Positions 15,135-23,857 of a stretch of DNA of 64,000 bases are shown here, in pieces. The position numbers and the translations under genes are program-made. Every line of letters begins with the position of its first letter. Within the stretch, counting starts at the first letter, position 1. A model generated the notes under the pieces. That model worked only from the letters and a program-made list of their open reading frames with translations. It was not told where the DNA came from and ran no database searches. This DNA comes from Bacillota bacterium (lineage in GTDB: Bacteria; Bacillota; Clostridia; Acetivibrionales; DTU013): the NCBI GenBank assembly GCA_023412665.1, contig JAEZCA010000059.1:1-64000 (forward strand). Reading direction: 5' to 3'.

Positions 15135-17051
15135 TCAGAAAATGGAGTATATATCTGAGAACTCTATATTGATTCTTTCGACATGGCTTCTGTTAATGTA
15201 AACAGACTGGCTTTTCGCTTCCTCCCCGTCTATTTCCCTGCATGGCAGCTCAATAATGAATTCCGAGCCGTTTCCGACCTTGCTGACCACCCTGATACTT
15301 CCCCCAAGCAGTTCCACGAGGTTTTGAGTAAGTGACAGGCCTATACCGCTGCCCTCATGGTCACGGGTAAGGGAGCTGTTTACCTGTCTGAATCTCTCAA
15401 AAATGATAGCCTGTTTATCTTCAGGGATACCTATACCGGTATCCTTTACCGATATTTCGACACTTTGACCCATGTCATGGATGTTCACAGTAATCACGCC
15501 ATTCTGCTTTGTGAATTTCACGGCATTCGACAAGAGATTGAGCATGATCCTTTCGATCTTGTCCGCGTCTACAGCAATTATCTTTTCTTCCACGTCGGTA
15601 TCAAATATGAGCTCTATCCCCTTGTTTTCAGTAAAATCCGCAACAGATAATGTTATATCCTCCACTATCTCCACAATATTGTAATATTGCAGATTAATCT
15701 CATAGAATCCGGTATCAAGCCTCGTCATATCGATAAGGTTGTTGGTAAGTCTCAACAATCTGAAGCAATTCTGTTTCATGCTGCCAAGATATTTTTTTAT
15801 TCTGCCGCTAATCTCACCTTCATGTTTTTCCATCTTCAAAAGATCCAACAGTTGTAAGGTACCCAGAATGACATTCAAAGGTGTGCGGAATTCATGGGAT
15901 ATATTTGCGAAGAACTCATTTTTCAGTTCATCATATTTCTGAGTTTCCAAAAGTAGTCTCTCATTCAGCTCAGACCCAAGCCTGAGAGCCTCCAGCATTT
16001 TCTCCTTTTCCGTTATATCGCGTATGTACCAGACCCTTCCATATTCCTCGCTGAAGTACAGTATCGGCACTGTGTATATATCCAGTATGGTTCCGTTTTT
16101 CAGCCTGATTTTTTCGAAGCAGGCATTTTCGGCATTTAAAAAGGTATCGACCATCTTCTCCCTTAATTCCGTTTCATCGCTTACAGTATTGATAAAGTAC
16201 TGAAATATACGCATTCCATCCCTGAACTTAATAATATCGGCTGTCAGTCCCAGCATTTCGATGGATTTTTGATTATAGCACAATATCCTGTTATTCTTGT
16301 CAATTACAATTATACCATCGATGGATGTCTCCAGCTGAGCCCTCAAAACAGCGTTGCTTCTGATCAACAATGTGGAAAGGCTGTTCAGTTCCAAATTCTT
16401 TTCAAGTATGAGCTTCCTGTCCATAAAGCTTATTTTGTAGCTTGTAACAATTACTGCAGAATAAATTACCGCCAGAATCAGCAGTGTGGTAAGAAAGGAC
16501 AAATAGGCGCTAAGCCTTTGCGTATCCATACTAGAGTTTATAATGACAACCGCGTAGATTACAGAAGATAAAATATAGATTATATAGTCTGCAAAGCTGT
16601 CCATGATTATCAGAGATGCTATACCAAACATCGATATAATAAAGGAAAAAGGCGGTAAGACTGTACTTCTGGCGGAGGCAACTGCACTCAGGCTCATGGT
16701 GGCCGTCAGCATAATGATGTGCACTGCCTTGTACAGCTTCACATTACCGGCATTAATAATTCTCTTGCCTGAACTGGTAAATGCCAGAAAAAGAACGGGA
16801 ATGATAAAAAATGTGTAATGAAAAAAATCAAACTTCTCGAATATATTTACATTTCTCGTCCAAAACCGTGACTCAGCCACATTAAATAAAAACAGAACAA
16901 GATTAATAATTATCAGTATCAGCGCAAGTATCCTGTCACGTTCTATATTGGCAGATACCACATCCAATTTGAATTCTGCAAGATACTCCTCCGGGATCTT
17001 TGCCTTGCTTGGCATCATAACCCGTACAATACTGTTTTTCAGGTTTTTCAT
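15135..17051 (-). CDS. Membrane-bound PAS sensor histidine kinase (orphan)
   Basis: 638 residues. Six hydrophobic helices span about 38-205, then a PAS domain (about 235-350: LETSIDGIIVIDKNNRILCYNQ). The HisKA domain carries the phospho-acceptor in ISHEFRTPLN, and HATPase_c shows the N box (LLSNAVKFT), G1 (DTGIGIPED) and G2 (GSGIGLSL). It should sense a membrane or intracellular signal and phosphorylate a response regulator, but none is encoded nearby. It lies 48 bases downstream of the tandem MerR gene and may share its transcript. Confidence 0.93.
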   Translation of the reverse strand: MKNLKNSIVRVMMPSKAKIPEEYLAEFKLDVVSANIERDRILALILIIINLVLFLFNVAESRFWTRNVNIFEKFDFFHYTFFIIPVLFLAFTSSGKRIINAGNVKLYKAVHIIMLTATMSLSAVASARSTVLPPFSFIISMFGIASLIIMDSFADYIIYILSSVIYAVVIINSSMDTQRLSAYLSFLTTLLILAVIYSAVIVTSYKISFMDRKLILEKNLELNSLSTLLIRSNAVLRAQLETSIDGIIVIDKNNRILCYNQKSIEMLGLTADIIKFRDGMRIFQYFINTVSDETELREKMVDTFLNAENACFEKIRLKNGTILDIYTVPILYFSEEYGRVWYIRDITEKEKMLEALRLGSELNERLLLETQKYDELKNEFFANISHEFRTPLNVILGTLQLLDLLKMEKHEGEISGRIKKYLGSMKQNCFRLLRLTNNLIDMTRLDTGFYEINLQYYNIVEIVEDITLSVADFTENKGIELIFDTDVEEKIIAVDADKIERIMLNLLSNAVKFTKQNGVITVNIHDMGQSVEISVKDTGIGIPEDKQAIIFERFRQVNSSLTRDHEGSGIGLSLTQNLVELLGGSIRVVSKVGNGSEFIIELPCREIDGEEAKSQSVYINRSHVERINIEFSDIYSIF

Positions 17052-17099
17052 ATTATCACCAGTCAGCGGTCGTCATATTTTCATGTTCTTTTACATATT

Positions 17100-17909
17100 T
17101 TACACCCACTTTAATCTGCTGGCAATACTGGCTTTCTTACCCTTAAGTAAGCATATTATTTCACAGGCTGCATCAATAGCAGAGTGAAGAGAGGTCAGCA
17201 GAGTATCTGTGAAGCACAGATAACCCCTTTCCTCATCTGTCTCAGGAGAATCCAGTATTTCCTTCAGGCCGTCTGTCGAACCTGATTCCAGCTTTTGAAC
17301 TGCTCTGAGTATAGCCATGTTGCTATAATTTGATCGTCTTAGTGCACGGATGACCCTGAGTTTGTTTATCTCATCCGTGCCATAAATCCTGTAACCATTC
17401 CGGGGATCGCGGGGTATGTCTATGAGTCCGTTCCTTTCCCAGTCTCTCAATATGTCTGCAGTAACATTCAGCAGCTTTGCCACTTCCTTTCTTGATAATA
17501 CAACAGCAGAGGCAGCATTTGTCTTTGGAATGGGCTGAAAATCGACGCTATTGAAAGCATCGCGGCTGCCCCATTCCTCAAGAAAGCGCTCCGCTTCCTC
17601 CGCCTGGCGGCATTCATTCTGAAGCAGCACCTTTAATCTTTCGGCGCTGTCCAATGCTTCAGAATAACTGCCGCGGGCAGACAATGTAATGACCTCATAC
17701 GCCGTATGCTTGATTTCTCTACTGAACACAGTACACTTTAACACAAGCCGTATAAGCTTCACCTGGTCCATATGGTCCTGGGTAAAAAGTCTATAGCCCG
17801 AAGGACTGCGCGGCACTTCGGGAAGAAGGCCCCACTCTTCATAAAGCCTTATGGTATTAGGGTGAAGATCCACTGCTTTTGCAATTTCGGACGTTTTATA
17901 ATACTTCAT
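17100..17909 (-). CDS. Tandem-domain MerR family regulator
   Basis: 269 residues with two separate MerR winged helices: residues 1-70 (KTSEIAKAVDLHPNTIRLYEEWGLLP, RSPSGYRLF) and about 135-205 (LSRKEVAKLLNVTADILRDWERNGLI, DPRNGYRIYG). They are joined by a coiled-coil segment (80-115), and a short C-terminus follows. Two DNA-reading heads in one chain is unusual. The gene sits between uvrA2 (91 bases upstream) and the kinase (48 bases downstream), all on one strand. It probably regulates uvrA2 or itself in response to a drug or DNA damage; no ligand-binding domain is recognisable. Confidence 0.88.
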   Translation of the reverse strand: MKYYKTSEIAKAVDLHPNTIRLYEEWGLLPEVPRSPSGYRLFTQDHMDQVKLIRLVLKCTVFSREIKHTAYEVITLSARGSYSEALDSAERLKVLLQNECRQAEEAERFLEEWGSRDAFNSVDFQPIPKTNAASAVVLSRKEVAKLLNVTADILRDWERNGLIDIPRDPRNGYRIYGTDEINKLRVIRALRRSNYSNMAILRAVQKLESGSTDGLKEILDSPETDEERGYLCFTDTLLTSLHSAIDAACEIICLLKGKKASIASRLKWV

Positions 17910-18000
17910 ACAGACCTCTATAACCTACTTTGTATGCACATTTTATCAAACGAAGCTTCAACGGGCAAGCTTCTCTAATACTGCTTGTATAGGTGTTGTT

Positions 18001-20640
18001 TTACCCAATGAGCCTCTTCAAATACGAGCCGGTATGAGAACGTTCAGCGCAAGCCACCTGTTCCGGCGTGCCGCAGGCCATTATCTGCCCGCCGTTTGTG
18101 CCTCCCTCGGGTCCGAAATCTATGACCCAGTCCGAGGATTTTATAACATCAAGATTATGTTCTATTACAACGACTGTATTCCCTGCCTCTACAAGGCACT
18201 GCAGCACAGCGATAAGCTTTTTGACATCATGGGGATGGAGTCCTGATGTCGGTTCATCAAGCATGTAAAGCGTATGGCCCTTGCTTTTTCTGGATAACTC
18301 CTTAGCGAGCTTTATCCTCTGCGCTTCTCCTCCCGAGAGGGTCGTGGCAGCCTGGCCCAGTTTCAGATAACCAAGACCCACTTCAATAAGCAAACCGAGC
18401 TTATCCGAGACCTGCGCTTCTGCCCTGAATAAATCAAAGGCCTCACGGATCGACATGTTTAAAACATCAGAAATGCTGCAGCCGTTATATTTAACATCAA
18501 TCACCTCACGTTTGAATCTTGCTCCCCTGCACACGGGACAGACTACCTGGACCTCCGGTAAAAAATGCATCTTTATCGACAGAATACCCGCACCCTGGCA
18601 CTTTTCGCATCTGCCGCCGGGCACATTGAATGAAAAATCCCTGGGCTGCAGCCTGTGCTTCTTTGCATCAGGCAGTCCGGCGTATACAGCTCTGATCGCA
18701 GTGAATATATCGGTATACGTTGCGGCATTTGATCTGGGAATCCTTCCGATAGGAGTCTGATCGATGGTGATCACCTTGTCAATGTTCTCCCAGCCGGTTA
18801 TGCGCTCATGTCTGCCCGGCATGTCTCCGGCGCCGTAATACCGCTGTGATGCAGCTTTATCCACTATATCGAAAAGCAGTGTGGATTTTCCGGAACCTGA
18901 TACACCAGTCAGCGCTACCATCATTCCAAGAGGTATCTCGACCCTCAGATCCTTGAGATTGTGCTCTTTGGCACCTGCTATGACAAGGGCGGCGCCAGCT
19001 GGCATTCTTCTTTCCGCCGGTATCGGTATACTGTCAGTTCCTGCGAGGAATTTTCCCGTTATCGAACCGGTACAGTCGGCCACTTCAGCCGGAGTACCGT
19101 CTGCCACCAGACAGCCCCCATCCTTTCCCGCTCCGGGTCCTATGTCAATGATGTGATCCGCAGCTCTCATCATCTCAATGTCATGTTCTATTACAAGTAC
19201 GGTATTCCCCATGTCTCTGAGCTGCTTCAGTACGCCGATCAATCTGTCGGTATCACGGGGATGCAGACCTGTAGTCGGTTCATCCAGTACGTAAAGCACC
19301 CCTGTAAGCCCTGAACCAAGAAGCGACGCTAGCCTGAGTCTCTGAGCCTCTCCTCCCGAAAGCGATACTGCGGACCTTTCCATGGAGAGGTAACCAAGTC
19401 CCACATCCAAAAGCCTCCTTATCCTGCCGGCCAGATCATCCAATACAGGCTGAAGTATGAGCAGTCCGGCTTCCGATGTATTGAGAGGAAGCATATACAT
19501 CCAATTGTCAAGCTCCTCCAGCGACTTTTTCGACAGTTCAGTGATTGTTTCGCCAGCGACGGTTATGCTCCTGCTTTCCGCCTTCAGCCTTGCTCCGCCG
19601 CATTCCGGGCAGGTATGCCTGATAAAAAATTTCTCCAGCTTCTCTCTGGTTGCATCCTCCATATCATGGTCGGCATACTTTCTGAGCATATTAGTGATAA
19701 TGCCTTCGAACTTGCCCTTGTAAGCATTTGTCGGAGGCTGTTTATCCGGGTAATGCCTCCTGAATTCCTGGCTGTTGACGCCATGGAGCAGCAGATCCCT
19801 CTGGATCTGATCATAATCGGATATCCTTCTGTCGGGATCAAAGTCAAATCCATAGTATTCACCTGCGGTTTTCAGTGCAGTTGTATAAAATGAGACAAGG
19901 GACTTGTCCCAACTCGATACCGCACCTTCGCTTATGCTTTTGCTTTCGTCAAGTATCGCTGAAATATCAGGCTTGCTGACTACTCCAAGGCCGGTGCAGG
20001 CAGGGCAGGCTCCATTGGGCTTATTGAAGGAGAAGTCGGCCATTGTGAGCTCAGGCAGCACATTACCGCATTTTGCACACTTTGCGGTGCCGGCCTGATC
20101 AGCGGTATCATCAGGACTGCTTATGAACTGCTGGTCTTCGTCACCATCCCACAAGTCGATATCCGACCGGTGATCATCCTCAAACAACGGCCTGATGATT
20201 TCACCACAGTACGGGCATGGTCTTTCCCCCAGCTTTGCGTATATGAGCCGCAGGTATGTGAACACTTCGGTAACCGTTCCGACAGTTGAACGGGGATTCC
20301 TGTTGGTCAGATGCTGATCGACACTGATAGAAGGCGACAGTCCAACAATGCTGTCGACTTTTGGCTTGCTGACAAAGTCGGTCACCATGCCGAGGGATGC
20401 CATATACTGGCGCTGGCATTCCTTCTGCAATGTATCGAAGGCCAGTGTCGATTTGCCGGACCCTGATATGCCGGTCAATACCACAAGCTTGTTTTTGGGG
20501 ATCTTCAGTGATATGTTTTTAAGATTGTTTTCCCTCGCACCCCTGATTTCAATAAAACGAGGCGAGTTATATTCCCCGTCTCGTTGAAACGCGTGGAGGT
20601 AAGAAAAATCTTCTTTTGACGATGCGCTATAATTATCCAT
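18001..20640 (-). CDS. UvrA2-type excinuclease ABC subunit A homologue
   Basis: 879 residues, somewhat shorter than canonical UvrA (about 940-960). There are two ABC ATPase modules, each with Walker A (GISGSGKST near 57 and GVSGSGKST near 575), signature (LSGGEAQRLRLAS, LSGGEAQRIKLAK) and Walker B (LYVLDEPTTGLHP, LYMLDEPTSGLHP). Zinc modules CPYC..CAKC..CPAC and CEKCQGAG..CPVC are present. The shorter length and drug-regulator-like neighbour place it with UvrA paralogues (UvrA2/DrrC-like) linked to resistance to DNA-binding compounds, not with the housekeeping uvrBAC system. AAGGAGG lies five bases before the ATG. Confidence 0.9.
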   Translation of the reverse strand: MDNYSASSKEDFSYLHAFQRDGEYNSPRFIEIRGARENNLKNISLKIPKNKLVVLTGISGSGKSTLAFDTLQKECQRQYMASLGMVTDFVSKPKVDSIVGLSPSISVDQHLTNRNPRSTVGTVTEVFTYLRLIYAKLGERPCPYCGEIIRPLFEDDHRSDIDLWDGDEDQQFISSPDDTADQAGTAKCAKCGNVLPELTMADFSFNKPNGACPACTGLGVVSKPDISAILDESKSISEGAVSSWDKSLVSFYTTALKTAGEYYGFDFDPDRRISDYDQIQRDLLLHGVNSQEFRRHYPDKQPPTNAYKGKFEGIITNMLRKYADHDMEDATREKLEKFFIRHTCPECGGARLKAESRSITVAGETITELSKKSLEELDNWMYMLPLNTSEAGLLILQPVLDDLAGRIRRLLDVGLGYLSMERSAVSLSGGEAQRLRLASLLGSGLTGVLYVLDEPTTGLHPRDTDRLIGVLKQLRDMGNTVLVIEHDIEMMRAADHIIDIGPGAGKDGGCLVADGTPAEVADCTGSITGKFLAGTDSIPIPAERRMPAGAALVIAGAKEHNLKDLRVEIPLGMMVALTGVSGSGKSTLLFDIVDKAASQRYYGAGDMPGRHERITGWENIDKVITIDQTPIGRIPRSNAATYTDIFTAIRAVYAGLPDAKKHRLQPRDFSFNVPGGRCEKCQGAGILSIKMHFLPEVQVVCPVCRGARFKREVIDVKYNGCSISDVLNMSIREAFDLFRAEAQVSDKLGLLIEVGLGYLKLGQAATTLSGGEAQRIKLAKELSRKSKGHTLYMLDEPTSGLHPHDVKKLIAVLQCLVEAGNTVVVIEHNLDVIKSSDWVIDFGPEGGTNGGQIMACGTPEQVACAERSHTGSYLKRLIG

Positions 20641-20763
20641 ATTGCCTCCTTACAGCTTCATGCTCTGATTTTTGTCCTATTAAAAAATATTTACGAACCG
20701 AATAGCTCAAAGACATTTTACTACAGCCGGATAACCCTGGAGTAATGATGGAGGGTTTGCAAC

Positions 20764-20838
20764 ATGAAAATTAGTCCTAGGCCTCGGCATGGAGGGAGTT
20801 CGCATACTTCTGAGACAGACAGATTGATGGATTTTTAA
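20764..20838 (+). CDS. Small 24-residue protein, function unknown
   Basis: A 24-codon frame with GGAGG nine bases before its ATG (20764) and TAA at 20836. It is basic in the first half (KISPRPRHGG) and Ser/Thr/Asp-rich in the second (SSHTSETDRLMDF). A strong hairpin begins ten bases after the stop, giving a complete gene layout in an otherwise empty 290-base gap. It is oriented opposite to both flanking operons. There is no transmembrane helix or Cys. I do not assign a function; conservation would be the test that it is expressed. Confidence 0.5.
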   Translation: MKISPRPRHGGSSHTSETDRLMDF

Positions 20839-20847
20839 CTATGGGCA

Positions 20848-20886
20848 GAAAGGGACTGCCGCTTTACTATCTGCAGCAGTCCCTTT
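20848..20886. terminator. Hairpin terminator downstream of the small gene and the vWA gene
   Basis: Stem AAAGGGACTGC pairing with GCAGTCCCTTT around a ~14-base loop. It lies after the 24-codon gene (+) and after the vWA gene (-), so it could stop both. T-runs are short. Confidence 0.6.
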
Positions 20887-20931
20887 ATTAAGCCATTCCA
20901 TTTCTAACATAAATTTTGTAATAGCGCATCG

Positions 20932-21585
20932 TTATTTCATATTCTTTCCCCTGCGGATGAAGTCCTTGTCTATCTCTTCCTTCCAGTCATCGGATATACT
21001 GCACGCACGGAACGCACTTACAGCTTCACTGACCACCTTGTAGTTAAGGTTTGTGCCCTCGCTGTCGCTGACGAAGTTGGCAGCCCTGTCAGCACCGATA
21101 CCGAAGCTGGCAGCTGTTGAAATGGCATCGATGTTGGCACCGAGGAATATGAACTCCCACCCATACATCTTCTTTTGATTTTCGACCATGCCTCTTATCT
21201 TTTCAAAGGTATACTCCCGACTGGCATTTTCCATCCCGTCAGTCGTGATGACAAACATGACCTTGTCAGCTCTGTGCTCCTCGCTGGTCTGCTTTTGCAC
21301 ATTGGCGATCTTGCTGATAGTGTTGCCGATGGCATCTAAAAGAGCAGTACTGCCGCGTACGAAATACTCTTTTTCAGTAATTGGCCTGATACCCTTGATA
21401 TCGATCCTGTCATGCAGCAGTTCGTATTTGTCATCAAACAAAACAGTAGTCACCACAGCTTCTCCCGGCTCATCCTTCTGCTTTTTCAGCATTGAGTTGA
21501 AGCCGCCTATAGTGTCACTTTCAAGGCCCGCCATTGAACCGCTCCTGTCAAGTATGAACACCAATTCAGTAAGGTTTGTTTTCAT
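20932..21585 (-). CDS. von Willebrand factor A (TerY-like) domain protein
   Basis: 217 residues from the ATG at 21585; an ATG nine bases earlier abuts the GGAGG. A complete MIDAS metal site is visible: DRSGS at 13-17, the conserved Thr in VRGSTALLDAIG, and TDGMEN. The protein is a stand-alone cytosolic vWA domain without signal or membrane segment, of the TerY type used as a scaffold in tellurite/stress-response and kinase-phosphatase modules. It lies 64 bases downstream of the macro-domain gene and is probably co-transcribed. The partner is unknown. Confidence 0.88.
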   Translation of the reverse strand: MKTNLTELVFILDRSGSMAGLESDTIGGFNSMLKKQKDEPGEAVVTTVLFDDKYELLHDRIDIKGIRPITEKEYFVRGSTALLDAIGNTISKIANVQKQTSEEHRADKVMFVITTDGMENASREYTFEKIRGMVENQKKMYGWEFIFLGANIDAISTAASFGIGADRAANFVSDSEGTNLNYKVVSEAVSAFRACSISDDWKEEIDKDFIRRGKNMK

Positions 21586-21662
21586 ATCTGTCATCCTCCA
21601 TTCATTTTATGAATTAAGGATAACACCACAGCCTGCTCTGATGGTCGCTTCAGAAGCGACAA

Positions 21663-22802
21663 TCACGCACCCAGCAGATCCTGGTCAAAAGCAAATAGCG
21701 CTTCATTTATTTCAAATATGTTATAGTTGCCATCCTGGATGAAATACTCAATAATGACGTCGAACTTGCTGCTATGTGAAAGAGTATAGCCTGCTCTACC
21801 CAACAGATCAAGGGTTTCATCCAGACTGAGCCTGAGCGCTATAGCAAGGGCAATAGCTGTTGTCTTGCTGGGATTGTAGTCGTTATTGCTGCGTATTTTT
21901 GAAAAAAGCCTCCGGTCAATATTTGCCCTTTTATATGTATCTACATCAGTCATTCCCTTTTCAACAATCAATCTCAGCAGCATCTGAGAAAAAGTCTCAT
22001 CCAGCTTGTTTACGATATCCTCAAGGCTGCGCCCGCGCTTTTGCATCCCAGGCGCAATCGAAGAGGGAGCATATATTTTTGCATCTTCATATGACTCTTC
22101 AACCGCATATTTCCTATCTGCAGCAAACAGCTTGTCCTCCTCACATGCCTCCTCCTTACATGGTATGTCCACCTCGTATGACCCAGCATCGTCCACGCTG
22201 TATTTTCTCTGGTGTCCGGGCTCGGCTGCCGGAGAAGGCAGGTTTCTGAAGCGTTCTGCCTTCAAATGCTCTTGGGCATAATTATCGTCGATATATCTCT
22301 CTATGGCAGAGAAAAGCTTTTCGCTCAAGGCATAGGCCTTTCTGTCAAAAACCACAAGATAGACCTCCATATCATGCTTCAGCAGAAAATCGCCTATTGC
22401 AGAAATAGCGATCTGAAGCGCCTGATCCTTTGGATATCCATAAATCCCGGATGAGATGAGCGGAAATGCAATGGAATTGCAGTCATGCTTCAGTGCAAGC
22501 TCCAGTGAGCCGGTATAGCTGTTATAAAGCTTGCGGGCCTCATCATGACCGCCCCCATGCCATACCGGACCAACGGCATGTATGATATATTTGGCAGAAA
22601 GGCTGTATCCTCCTGTGATTACCGCCTCTCCCGTGTTACAGTGTCCAATTCTGCGGCATTCCTCCTGCAGCTGTTCTGCTCCTGCCGCCGCAAATATAGC
22701 ACCGCAAACTCCCCCGCCCATTCTCAGCTCCGAATTGGCGGCATTTACTATCGCATCGGTCTGCATTTTAGTTATATCATTTCGAACGATCCTCAACGGC
22801 AT
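21663..22802 (-). CDS. Macro domain protein with C-terminal helical domain
   Basis: 379 residues from the ATG at 22802 (AGGGAG eight bases upstream). Residues 1-165 form an ADP-ribose-binding macro domain: DAIVNAANSELRMGGGVCGAIF, HAVGPVW, SSGIYGYP. The middle (165-265) is acidic and looks disordered. The last ~110 residues are all-helical (DETFSQMLLRLIVEKGM, DVDTYKRANIDRRLFSKIR, SKTTAIALAIALRLSLDETLDLLGRAGY) and look like a conserved helix-turn-helix-like module. Macro domains remove or read ADP-ribose marks. Next to a vWA gene this suggests an ADP-ribose-linked stress or conflict module. Confidence 0.85.
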   Translation of the reverse strand: MPLRIVRNDITKMQTDAIVNAANSELRMGGGVCGAIFAAAGAEQLQEECRRIGHCNTGEAVITGGYSLSAKYIIHAVGPVWHGGGHDEARKLYNSYTGSLELALKHDCNSIAFPLISSGIYGYPKDQALQIAISAIGDFLLKHDMEVYLVVFDRKAYALSEKLFSAIERYIDDNYAQEHLKAERFRNLPSPAAEPGHQRKYSVDDAGSYEVDIPCKEEACEEDKLFAADRKYAVEESYEDAKIYAPSSIAPGMQKRGRSLEDIVNKLDETFSQMLLRLIVEKGMTDVDTYKRANIDRRLFSKIRSNNDYNPSKTTAIALAIALRLSLDETLDLLGRAGYTLSHSSKFDVIIEYFIQDGNYNIFEINEALFAFDQDLLGA

Positions 22803-22845
22803 ATTGAACACTCCCTGATTAGTTTTTACAAATGATACAGTAAAA

Positions 22846-23427
22846 TTACTGTTTGGAATATTCCATGACTATTCTCTCTTTATAGCCCATCACCATGGCT
22901 AACTTTTCCCTGACCCTATGGATCTCTTTGAAGCCGAATTTTTTATAGCATTCCTGAGCACTCAGGTTTATTTCTGTTACTTCTAGAATATAGTTGGAAT
23001 AATCAGTCTGCTCGGCAACACCTTTGAGCATGGCTGAAGCAACACCTCTCCTGCGGGCATCCTCAGCCACAGCAACAAATTCAATGTATCCTGTTGTTTC
23101 AGGATATTTTAGCGGAGCTGTAAACTCCGGTTTAAGCACAAAAAAACCAAGCAGCCCTCTAATAAGGCCAAGCTTGCTAGTGTATTCCCTGGCGGACACA
23201 GAAGCCGCTCGGCCATTGCAATCCGAACATGCAATAACGCCAAGGATTTTTCCGTCTTCTTCGGCAACAAAGAAACGGTTGATCTCATAACCACTCATCA
23301 GCGCATTGGAGACCCTCTCCAGATTGTTAGTAAGGTGGCAGAAATCCTCCCTGAAACCATACGCGATTATTCTTGAGATAGCTGCCCTGTCCTTCTCGGA
23401 AGCTCTTCTGATCATCACCTTTTCCAT
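22846..23427 (-). CDS. GNAT family N-acetyltransferase
   Basis: 193 residues from the ATG at 23427 (GAGGGG nine bases upstream). GNAT motifs are IRRASEKDRAAISRIIAYGF at the start, FVAEEDGKILGVIACSD in the middle, and the acetyl-CoA loop VAVAEDARRRGVASAMLKGVAE (about 123-144), followed by NLSAQECYKKFGFKEIHRVREK. The substrate cannot be told. It lies upstream of the macro gene on the same strand with a 43-base gap, so it may be the first gene of that transcript. Confidence 0.88.
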   Translation of the reverse strand: MEKVMIRRASEKDRAAISRIIAYGFREDFCHLTNNLERVSNALMSGYEINRFFVAEEDGKILGVIACSDCNGRAASVSAREYTSKLGLIRGLLGFFVLKPEFTAPLKYPETTGYIEFVAVAEDARRRGVASAMLKGVAEQTDYSNYILEVTEINLSAQECYKKFGFKEIHRVREKLAMVMGYKERIVMEYSKQ

Positions 23428-23436
23428 TTGCTTCAA

Positions 23437-23857
23437 CCCCTCTTGAACTTTAATGGGATCGGCCTAGCAGTGTCAGTTTCTGAATCAGGCTCCATATACC
23501 ATATGTGGCTGCATCTGCATTATATCACAAGCTATACCATATTGCATCCGCAAGGGCAGCATACCTATACCAGCATGGATGATTATCTATCTAAGTACAG
23601 TAGTTTTGATTTTCCCGGACTGCAGTGTGCAAAAATCAACTCTTCTGGGCGCAAAATACTATTCATGAGTCTACATAACTCAATAATAACCGGATTAAAT
23701 GTCCTAATCATTGAATTTTATCAATAAAATCACTAGAATTTTGCCCATATGACACGTTTTTTGCACACCCACTGTATATTGACCAATAGTATAGCCCAAG
23801 TTTGCCGCCTGGTCTTTAACCCTTCCGCATTGCGTTTTGCGTCCGTAATACGCGTAC
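23437..23857. other. Intergenic stretch, nothing recognised
   Basis: About 420 bases between the divergent-side end of the GNAT gene and the stop of the ABC permease gene. A 99-codon plus-strand frame exists but has no ribosome site and no family resemblance. I see no hairpin, RNA motif or copy of the dispersed repeats here. Confidence 0.5.

Noticed and set aside
23428..23727. 99-codon plus-strand frame between the GNAT and ABC permease genes
   Set aside because: It overlaps the GNAT start region, has no ribosome site and no recognisable features.
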